From positions 10,860,001-10,924,000 of the forward strand of contig NC_062235.1 of assembly GCF_905475465.1 (NCBI RefSeq): a stretch of 64,000 nucleotides of DNA, written 5' to 3'. The stretch is from Pieris napi (Eukaryota; Arthropoda; Insecta; Lepidoptera; Pieridae). The notes below the pieces were generated by a model. It had not been told where the DNA came from. It searched no databases and saw nothing but the letters and a program-made list of their open reading frames with translations. Positions 55,829 to 64,000 of the stretch are shown here, one piece after another. Numbering within the stretch: the stretch's first letter is position 1; every line of letters begins with the position of its first letter. Made by a program: the position numbers and the translations under genes.

Positions 55829-56419
55829 AGAATAGTTAACGTGATGTCGAAGCATTGTAGATGAAAATAAATAAAGAATCTAAATAAAACGTAATACATA
55901 ACAAATCAACACAATTTCACGACCCGAGTCATGTCGAAGTATTCTTTGTTATTAAAAATGCAGTTAAAACTAAAGGAGACAGATCCAATTAACGCTTACA
56001 AAGGCGTCGGGCTATTTCCTTCGACATGTGTCCTCAGTTTAAGTGAATGAATTATGGTACTGAGTAGATAATTGGCTGTGTTAATTTAAGTATCCTTCTT
56101 AACACTTAATAGTGTTAAAAATATCGTCATCTTAAATCGGCTTAAAAGTCTTTACTTACATTACATTTTGCATTGGGATTTTTCTTCGATTGTTTCTTCG
56201 TAGACTTTTTCTTCAAACTGCCGCTGCATAGTGGTTATACACACAGGTTTTAAAACCCGGATGTCCAGAGTTTGATTACCAACAAAGCAGCTGATTATGT
56301 ACTTGTCTTATAAATATACTGACGCAGGAGTGTAAGAAAAATTGACAACAAGCCATATTTCTTTAATAATACAATTTATTTTTATTATTATTATCTCTCT
56401 CTGCGTCTTCTACCGCATT
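55829..56419. other. AT-rich stretch without recognised features
   Basis: Nothing assigned. Confidence 0.4.
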
Positions 56420-56645
56420 TACCACGGAGAGAATTCAGAGGAGTTGTTCAGATTAATACCTGCAGCTGAGTTTCATCATCGGACGTCGTCGTCGTCGATA
56501 CGAAATTCTACCCGTGTCAACACGTTTTTAAGGCACCACCACTATGTGAACCAATTCGACTTCGACTCAGTCCTTCAAGAAAAGAGCGTACCAATTCTTC
56601 AAAGGCCGGCTACGCACTCGCGAGCCCTCTGTTCTATAAAGAAAC
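56420..56645 (+). mobile_element. Jockey/CR1-like LINE 3' end copy
   Basis: Reads LIPAAEFHHRTSSSSIRN then, after losses, KSVPILQRPATHSRAL. A short GTCGTCGTCGTCG expansion lies inside. It keeps the 5'-most part of the repeat family. Confidence 0.7.
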
Positions 56646-57263
56646 AGATAAATTGATCCTAGCGGGAATACGTCGAATTACCAATAGAATATATACTATA
56701 TATAATATATATATTAGAATAGTAACGATATATTTTTATATGAAAAGCTCCGTGGATATTTAAAACAAAAGGAAGGAACACATTCCAGTAGAATAAATAT
56801 TGTACCGAATATATTTGAACAACCTTATAGGGTTCGTCAATAACTAAATTGTTATAGAAATTTGTGAACAGGAATACTAAATTACAACCAGTCCCAATTC
56901 TAATAAAAATATGATAATTTTATAGTCACTTGGGTAGAGTGGCGAATGTGATATTGGTATGTCCGTTGCTCATAATTCATATGAAAGAATCCTGTTATTA
57001 CAAAAGTTGAAAACTTCCCAACTTGAGCGCTTAAGCCCGAATTACATTACTTTTTGCTAACGTAGCACTATTTATTAAGTTTTTTACTCTATTTTTTAGA
57101 TTTATTTATTATTTTTTTTTTAATTTTTAATTTAATTGTTTAATTCAGAAAACAAGGTTCCATACCAATGTTAGTAAATTACAGCTTAATACCTTAAATC
57201 TAAGTGTTAGTATGTTTACATTAATTCATACCGGAATAATTCCGCATGAAATAGAGGAACAGT

Positions 57264-57480
57264 GATTCATGTATGGGCAATCGACTCGGTCCGCGATAAT
57301 GCGGAGGATACCGTTACCGCTAGCTCTCACCCTGCGCACCAAGGATGCACATCTCTTGCGTATGGTGGCGTAAAAACAATCCACCCGCGCCTCAGCAAAC
57401 ATCCCCGATGCGCTGCAGAATCGAGGCAGCCGCAACAGCACCCTGAACGCATTATTATGACGTAAATTGAATTTTTTATT
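57264..57480 (-). pseudogene. LINE ORF2 C-terminal relic (NNAFRVLLRLPRFCSAS)
   Basis: The minus strand is open for about 70 codons: NNAFRVLLRLPRFCSASGMF, AEARVDCFYATIRKRCASLV, RRVRASGNGILRIIADRVD. This YNxAxRxLxxLPRxxSAS plus F-A-x-A-R-x-D pattern is the late C-terminal region of insect LINE reverse transcriptases. No upstream RT domain is left. Confidence 0.7.
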
Positions 57481-57647
57481 GTATTTTATTTGAAACAGAA
57501 TATAAATAAAAAAAAACGTGTGGCACTCGGGGACTGCCGCGGTAAAGCATAGCATTTTTTATCAACTTATGCAATTATAATTTATACGCGTTATATAAAT
57601 GATTTACGATTTATAGCGTTACTTTTTTTTAAATATATCAATCAGAA

Positions 57648-58556
57648 CTTAATCTGAAGCTTCGATGGCACAATTGATCTACACTAGCTTCAACCGATGC
57701 GTTTAACCTTGGTTTGATTACAGGAGAAACATATTTCAATCATTATTAAATAATAGCGAACCAAACATGTCTTCTTCTTCTCTGTATTCCACGCTACCTT
57801 CACACTTATCAAGTCCCATTACAACTAAATCAGAAGCTCCTTAGCCACAATTGATCTACACTAGCTTCATCCAATGCGTTTGAATTTAACCAAACCTGCC
57901 TATTCTACACTACTTATCAAGTCACATTATAGAATTCAATATAAACACATAAACCATGTTTATATATCCGATATTTATATAAACAGTTAAGTACTAGATC
58001 TTAAAATGGTTTCCACACGCCAAAGGTGCCGTATTATGTTACATGAACCCTTAAAAGGGAGATACTGACCACGAAACACGACTGTAAAGGTAGACGTGAT
58101 CTTGTCTTATCTAAGGATCTTTCACGCTGTGTCCCTAATAAATATAAAGAAACCCTACGACACCCTTTTATAAACACTAATAGTAGATAGTATAATAAAA
58201 ATAAGATTATTGAAGATGTTTCTTGTAATAATAAAATTATTACATATTATTTTAAATATGATTATTATATTTACATATTAATTTAAATATGATTCCATGG
58301 TTCTTCTGTAATCAAACCAAGATTAAACGCATTGGATGAAGCTAGTGTAGATCAATTGTGGCATCGGAGCTTCTGATTTAGTTGTAATGTGACTCGATAA
58401 GTGTCAAGGTAGCATAGAATACAGATAAGAAGAAAAAGACGGGTATTTTTTAAATATTTATTTAAATATTGTTCTTCTGTAATCAAACCAAGTTTTTACA
58501 TATTGGATGAAGTGTAGATCAATTGTGCCATCAAAGCTTCAGATTTAGCAACATTA
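57648..58556. repeat. Nested foldback element
   Basis: The outer arms at about 57648-57728 and 58471-58556 both carry TCTGAAGCTT..GATGGCAC, ATTGATCTACACT and GGTTTGATTACAG. The inner arms at about 57775-57905 and 58302-58440 repeat the same sequence plus CACTTATCAAGTC and TCTTCTTCTT. So four related arms form two nested inverted pairs around a 400-base AT-rich core. No reading frame. Confidence 0.72.
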
Positions 58557-59021
58557 TTTTTTGCTCTCAAACATTACACATGTTAAAATGGCAATTAGAT
58601 ACTTATGAAAATATGTTGTAGAAAGCATATCCATGTGTGAAAATGATATAAGAACTTAATAAGTCGCAGCGCTAACAGATCCATGCAACTTCCTCACAAT
58701 CGAGTAGCCCGTAATATCGCAGCACACAACTCACGAGGTACTTTGTATTGAAGAAGTCGCAGGGGTCCGTATATATGTAGGAATAAAGACAATAATAAAA
58801 ATTGCAAATATAAGACAGCAAGGTTTCTAAAATGTCTCAGCGAATGTCTTCAAAAATGTCTACCGAGTAATTTTTAATCACTAATGAATATTTTTCTTAA
58901 ACGGCCGGTCGCATGTTTGAACTCTTATTTCTTTTGGAAATATAGATTATGTTACTCAAGGATGCATGCATTCTGGTATGGCATGGTGGTAAACATTTTT
59001 CGAAATTCGTAGTTTTTTGTT
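58557..59021. other. Stretch without recognised features
   Basis: Nothing assigned. Confidence 0.4.
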
Positions 59022-59290
59022 AGTAAGTTATACTTCTTTAGGCGCGTTATGAAACATTGATGAGAGTGAAATTTTACGATGCGCGCGCACCGTGACACAA
59101 AATTAACATAATGAAGTTGCCCACGGAAGATGCTACGGCATATATATTTATTTAATTTTTTAATGTAAACTGAACTTTATTGACTATAATGACTCCTTTT
59201 CCAGTCTTTGATTATTTAATTGTAATTAATTATTTGCATGCAATCAAAAACTATTTTTAATATTGCCAAAGAAGTATAACTTCTTACGCG
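59022..59290. mobile_element. MITE with AAGTTATACTTCTTT ends
   Basis: The left end TAGTAAGTTATACTTCTTTA with GGCGCG is mirrored by CCAAAGAAGTATAACTTCTT at about 59265-59285. The interior has TGATGAGAGTGAAATTTTAC, also seen at 33660-33680 inverted. No coding capacity. Confidence 0.65.
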
Positions 59291-59739
59291 CGTACATAAG
59301 TACCTACACGCACCCTTTTTTTTTGTTTATTCATTACAAAAATACAAATCTTTATTTTTATAATACTAGATATAGTATGTGAATATAATATACGGGCATT
59401 GTAATTTTTCTCGCCAAGAGTCAGCAATTACTCGCTTTTTGGGCGATACTCCAATTATACTGAAGTCTGAAAAACACTAGGTCAAGCATAACACGTGCTG
59501 AAAAGGGCCTTTTCAGTTTACAATGTTACCGGCTGTCAAGCTTTTATTATAATTTTAATTACTTTTTTAAATAAAACTTCAGAATTGGACATAACAATTT
59601 GACATATAATGGACAAAGACTACATATATCTATTAAAAAAATAGGCAGGTAATGGTGGTGCAATGACGGTTAGATATCATACGATGCGGTTCTAGGTTAG
59701 ATTCTGCAAAAATAAATCTTTTACATGTAATTTGCTACT

Positions 59740-59985
59740 ACAAAGTTCTCTCTCTTTAATCGGCAGCTCATGTCTGAGTGTAGTTGTCAGCAACAAAGCT
59801 TCTGCAGCGGACTATATGTTTCCACCGGTTTCTGTCTAGTGCCTCTCTTATGAAAGTGTACAGTTTTATGGTCTTTCACTTGATCGCTCTATCTGGTTGT
59901 TGAACGGACACGTGATCTTTTGGCTTCTGTGTAACCAACCAAACACGATCAGTTTTTCCAAGTTCTCATCGCCTCTGCGCATGAG
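59740..59985 (-). pseudogene. RTE/BovB-like LINE C-terminal relic, second copy
   Basis: The minus strand reads RRDENLEKLIVFG, then pieces resembling KITCPFN and TETGGN. Same family as 7965-8130, longer but decayed by stops and shifts. Confidence 0.58.
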
Positions 59986-60000
59986 CGCAACTATAAAGTT

Positions 60001-60736
60001 GCCTAATAGTCATGTGAAGTAAGGTTTTATATCCGCGCAGAAGGCCCCTACCTATTTGTTTATATAAAATAATTAATGAGAGAGATTTATCAGATTTATT
60101 GTGCCTGCCCAAATGGGGGGTAAAGGTATTTATTGGACATGGGGCAAACAAGAGGTTGGACTAAATATTCTTGAAACTACGAAAAAAAGATTATATCATT
60201 AATAATTAATCATGAAACAACAATGAGTATATTTTGGCGGGAAATGATATCATGACAGCGACCGTTCTCAGGATTTTGGTAATTTAATTAAATACATCAT
60301 ACAACCTCACAATTTATTTTACCTTTTCTCATTAAAAATGATTTCGGTTATTATAAACATAATATTTTACGCCATATTACGGCTTAAATACAGAAGGATT
60401 AATTTGATATATGATAACGTAAAAATTTCACAAAAAAGTAAACTTAATAATGCACTTAAAAGAATTAACAATATTTTCACTGTCCTTATAGCCATTAACA
60501 TCCTCAAATATAAGATAGTATTGGATTACTCGATATCAACTTATCGAGCGACGTTAAGTTCCAGGAGCATTATCATGCAGCAGTTATCTAGAAGGAAAGG
60601 ATAAATCAACCTCTAAGAAGCTCGATGTACACCGGGCCATAGCTTACAACTCTATAAAGCGCAAAACCTCTCTGCATATTTTATAGCATATATCATGGGG
60701 ACTGTTCTGAAGAACTTTTCGGATTTATACACATAT
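60001..60736. other. AT-rich stretch without recognised features
   Basis: An 88-codon AT-rich frame at 60338-60604 lacks recognisable content and is probably chance. Confidence 0.35.
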
Positions 60737-60845
60737 AGCACAGGGGTCCAACAGACTTGAGGCTCACCTGATGTTAAGTGATACCACCTTCCATGTACAT
60801 TCCAGAGGGCTCGCGAGTGCGTTGCTGGCCTTTTAAGAAGTTTCA
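60737..60845 (-). mobile_element. Jockey/CR1-like LINE tail, short
   Basis: TATAGCACAGGGGTCCAAC, AGGCTCACCTGATGTTAAG, CAGAGGGCTCGCGAGTGCG, TGGCCTTTTAAGAAG on the plus strand. Same left boundary as 61538. Confidence 0.68.
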
Positions 60846-60889
60846 TAATAGAATAGAAAATACCACCCATTTTAACTTGACATCTGGTG

Positions 60890-61068
60890 TTCCTCGTAAG
60901 AGCGCTTTTTAAGACAACTCTTGCCGCTCACTACAACTTAAAGGAACCAGCTGCCATTCAAGGTCAAACCGTTACTAATTAGGGGCCTTCAAGAGAAGAG
61001 CGTACCACTACCTTAGAGGCAACCGGCAACGCACTTGCCTACCTCGCCTGCTCCCTAAAAAACTAAGA
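60890..61068 (+). mobile_element. Jockey/CR1-like LINE 3' end copy
   Basis: GGAACCAGCTGCC, GGGGCCTTCAAGAGAAGAGC, AACCGGCAACGCACTTGCC, ending in AAATAAATAAATAAGG. It forms an inverted pair with 60737-60845. Confidence 0.65.
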
Positions 61069-61537
61069 AAAATAAATAAATAAGGTGTAAAGAATTTATT
61101 AAAACTATTTTTTTGATTACGAGTTATTTAACACCTATATCATGCAGACGGGAGAACAAACACAATCTCCTCCTTTCACTTTTTGGAGTCGTTTAATGAT
61201 GTCCTCCGCAGACGATATTATCCTTATTACACAAAACTGATATTCATTATTAATTCAAAAATGATAATCACCCTTCTCAACAATTTAAATATAAATGCTA
61301 AAGCATAGTTTAAGAGAATAGTTTTGCAAGCGATAGTCTGAATAGCGAATTTAGTTAAACATTGTTGAAAGTTCGGTATCAGAGCTACAGTTCTCGTTTC
61401 TGGGAAACTAGATTACATTTTAGTGTCACGTGTTTATCAGCAACGCTTTCCGCCGTTCTCAGAGTGATCAATTAAATTGTCTTTAACTGTGCGTCGGTAT
61501 TTCATGCGAGGTTTTATTTTATATAATTTTATTCTAT

Positions 61538-61722
61538 AGCACAGGGGTCAAACAGACTGGAGGCTCACCTGGTGTTAAATGATACCGCCTTCCATGGACA
61601 TGCACATTGCCAGAGGGCTCGCGAGAGCATTGCTGGCCTTTTGAGAAGTGGTGGTGAGAGGCAAAAATTACCTTAAAAAATGCTCAGTTGTGGAACGACA
61701 GACGTCAACGTGATACGGTCAT
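61538..61722 (-). mobile_element. Jockey/CR1-like LINE 3' end copy
   Basis: From ATAGCACAGGGGTCAAACAG through CACCTGGTGTTAAATGATAC to GTTGTGGAACGACAGACGTC. The Trp-Asn-Gln-Leu-Pro region is deleted. Confidence 0.7.
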
Positions 61723-62088
61723 TGCGCGAGCCTTCTAAACGATTTTTAAATTCGTGAGTTTAGCGCATAACAAATAAATTAAGTCTTCGCCATTACACTA
61801 GATTATATAGTAGAGTATAATTATATTTAAATCAAATCTCCCGATATAAATCTTGAAATTGTATTTGATCATCATCCCAATGGGGCATAGACATGTCCGC
61901 ATGCTTCATAGATCATTCGTTATATGTGACGTTTTATTGTACGTTCAAATTCAAAGACAATTCACATTATGTATCACATTCCCTATGTCGCGTGTACAAA
62001 ATAAAAATATGCTTATTTTTAAAATAAAGTTAGAAAACATTTTTTTTAAAGCACACAATCACTTTAATCAAAAAGGGCTCAACTTTAA

Positions 62089-62137
62089 GTTGCTGACATG
62101 AGCAACACTGATTTTCAGTGATGCTCATGTCAGCAAC
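62089..62137. repeat. 23-bp hairpin, one mismatch, 3-base loop
   Basis: GTTGCTGACATGAGCAACAC (start 62089) pairs with 62115-62137 with one mismatch. The loop is too short for a typical microRNA precursor. Confidence 0.8.
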
Positions 62138-62690
62138 CATGACCCATACTATCTTGGAGTGACAGCGATATACACTGAACACACCAAAAACAACACACTG
62201 AACTAAAAAGTATTATAAAATTAACAAACAGAATAACAAAAATCAAATAACAAACAAAGAACATAAAATATGAGAAAATGCAACTAAATTCCCAGCCGAC
62301 TGACATTCCAAACGATAACTTTTACATTTGATTTTGAAAGACGTAATGCCTTGGATATCGCGAATTGTATGTGGCATTTTCAAATCAATACCTTAAACCA
62401 ATAAGCAATGGTCTACATATATTAATATTGTATAGCAATACTCATTACGAAATCGTAACCGAATATGAGTAAATAATTACTAATCTGTGGCAATATGTGA
62501 CATATTACATAGATAGGTGCTGAGACATTAATCTTTGAAGTGATTTATTGCGCTTAACACAACCGGATATTAATTGCTGCCTATTTGATTGTGAACAATA
62601 GCTGCGAGTACAATAAATCACAGAATTAACTAAACAGTGGCGAGATTGTAGAAGTGCTATTTTCAACCGAAATGTTTCAGGACTTTATTC
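62138..62690. other. AT-rich stretch without recognised features
   Basis: Nothing assigned. Confidence 0.4.
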
Positions 62691-62693
62691 TTA

Positions 62694-62931
62694 TGCCCGC
62701 CTTCCACTGCGAGCGGAACGGACCCATTACGGACTCTGCTATACTCGTAACGATGATTTTCATACACGTGCTTCCACCAAAGCGGAGTGAGCGAGTTGAA
62801 AGAGTCACATATGAGGTTAGCGAGTTGACCGAGTTTCCCACGGAAATGAAAATGAAAATGTATGAAAATCATCGTTACGAGTATAGCGGAGTCCGTAATG
62901 GGTCCGTTCCGCTCGCAGTGGTCGGCGGGCA
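62694..62931. mobile_element. MITE with 73-bp terminal inverted repeats, TTA duplication
   Basis: Arms 62694-62766 and 62859-62931 start TGCCCGCC and match at 70 of 73 positions. TTA at 62691-62693 and 62932-62934 is the flanking duplication, suggestive of PIF/Harbinger. The 92-base centre is non-coding. Because the arms are so long, both strands show the same short open reading (HCERNGPITDSAILVTMIFI), which is a by-product of the symmetry, not a gene. Confidence 0.87.
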
Positions 62932-63114
62932 TTAAGCATAATTTTTACACGAATGTATAACTTATTAATGTACATGGATATGGTATGGAACTATAAATGA
63001 AGCAATTAAGTGATTGTCTTTATTGCTCTCATGATAGTTTGAATATAATAAAACGTGACAAAGGCATGAATGTAGTGTGGACTCAGTTTCCGCACTTTGA
63101 CCTGGTCTAACTAC

Positions 63115-63310
63115 TAAGTCCTGGCTTATTAAGCCTAGTCTTAGCGTTCCAGAAGCTCAGATTTTTCCTAGGCACTTCGCAGGTTTCACCTTACTGCTGC
63201 AAGGATTTCTGATTGGGAAGCCACAGCCCGAATTCCGGGACTACGTGGGTGACTAATTCTGCACAAGGGACTGTCTGTCGCGACTCGGGCAAAGAGATGT
63301 TTATTAAGGA
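63115..63310 (-). pseudogene. LINE ORF2 zinc-knuckle relic, second copy
   Basis: The minus strand reads ATDSPLCRISHPRSPGIR: the start of the knuckle matches 26675-26779, then a deletion shifts the frame. The 3' UTR also matches. Confidence 0.62.
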
Positions 63311-63462
63311 GACAGTGGCTCGTAATTGTCCCTATCTTTATTTTGAGATTAATAATATAGATGCTTAGAAATCGCTTTGTCAATAGCGAGTTTACTGCTT
63401 GTGCTATTTTGGACTGTCTGCAGTCCGAGTTTTGCGACCATCGGTGATGTTTGAGTTCTGCG

Positions 63463-63622
63463 CTGAGATTCTGTAACTAACTTGTAATAAACAATAAACT
63501 ATAAGCTCCCACCTTTTCAGAATGCCAAATCATAAAATGACTGCTTCACGACTGATTTGAGAGCGACCGCCGATGCGCAAACCGCTGTGTGAGTTCGAAA
63601 AGTGAGTTACAGTATCGCAGGG
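63463..63622. mobile_element. MITE with CAGCCCTGCGATTCTGT ends, copy 2
   Basis: Left AGATTCTGTAACTAACTTG, right GAGTTACAGTATCGCAGGGC; the interior is nearly the same as 28800-28930 (CAAATCATAAAATGACTGC, GAGAGCGACCGCCGATGCG). Confidence 0.68.
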
Positions 63623-63920
63623 CTGTAGATCTTTGACGAACCCAGTTCGTTGCAAGAAGAGCAAGGGAAGGAGCGGGTACGGCCAGCCAGCATCATTCTG
63701 GATGGTCGCAAGCTCGGCAGCATCCTTGCCGTGAGAGAGATCCACTGTGTTCTTTTATCCACTGTAGGGTAACCCTGTTTGTCAGGGTTATTGCCTCCAG
63801 TCCATGGAGACACTCCAGTATTAGTCTGTTGATATTTAAGACATATAGAACTTATGAATAAACTCCAAATCCAGGCACGTTTATAAAATCTTGTCTTCAA
63901 TATTGATTCAATATAGATTT
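63623..63920. other. Unclassified GC-richer stretch
   Basis: Overlapping minus-strand frames occur, neither recognised. A repeat origin is likely from the composition, but no partner is present in the window. Confidence 0.3.
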
Positions 63921-63927
63921 ATTTATT

Positions 63928-64000
63928 ATTAACTAGCTGGCCTGGCGAACATCGTACCGCCTAACAGTCGATTCTTTATTTTTTTTAATACTTATTCTGC
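63928..64000 (+). mobile_element. Start of a LINE-tail-like repeat, cut by the window edge
   Basis: ACTAGCTGGCCTGGCGAACA begins like the ACTAGCAGACCGGCCAAGCG start at 55441 but then differs. Probably a related family. Confidence 0.4.

Noticed and set aside
60338..60604. 88-codon lysine/isoleucine-rich frame
   Set aside because: Composition is what AT-rich non-coding DNA gives by chance.
62654..62935. Similar peptides encoded on both strands
   Set aside because: Explained by the 73-base inverted repeats of the MITE; not genes.
1..64000. CRISPR array, operon or bacterial defence system
   Set aside because: No regular spacers, operons or bacterial genes; the tandem repeats are insect transposon derived.

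Overview
This 64 kb window looks like repeat-rich intergenic or intronic DNA from a lepidopteran insect. The inference rests on the AT-rich background, the absence of bacterial gene structure, and the mobile elements present: a cecropia-type mariner, tRNA-derived SINEs, Jockey/CR1- and RTE-like LINE tails, Helitrons, and copia and gypsy elements of insect type. The species cannot be named from the sequence alone.

Host coding content is minimal. The best candidate is a short terminal exon at 166-231: an acceptor site, 21 sense codons, a stop, then AATAAA signals. A cysteine-rich open segment on the minus strand (10484-10650) and an 80-codon frame with a hydrophobic start (13543-13785) are weaker candidates. 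No intact tRNA, rRNA, CRISPR array or multi-exon host gene was found.

Three elements carry long reading frames. (1) A mariner (937-2222) has 30-bp perfect terminal repeats, a TA target duplication and a D,D34D transposase broken by one frameshift. (2) A complete Ty1/copia element (22054-26587) has 159-bp LTRs that look identical, a CATTT duplication, a half-tRNA primer site and one uninterrupted polyprotein. (3) A Ty3/gypsy element (47010-51244) has 191-bp LTRs that look identical and intact protease, reverse transcriptase, RNase H and integrase, but has lost most of gag. The gypsy element sits inside a LINE-like tail, and a second copy of that tail at 55.4-55.8 kb shows the empty site.

The rest is a mosaic of short elements: about ten copies of one tRNA-derived SINE (SINE-A), two other SINE families, about thirteen copies of a Jockey/CR1-like LINE 3' end, relics of other LINE C-termini, three hAT-type MITEs with 8-bp duplications, a TTAA-flanked MITE, a 238-bp MITE with 73-bp arms and a TTA duplication, several foldback elements and two Helitron-like sequences. 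Nesting is common: gypsy in a LINE tail, a SINE beside a SINE, a MITE in a SINE, a foldback in a foldback. Between these lie AT-rich stretches in which nothing further is recognisable. The genes in this window do not work together as a pathway; each element encodes or borrows its own mobility functions.
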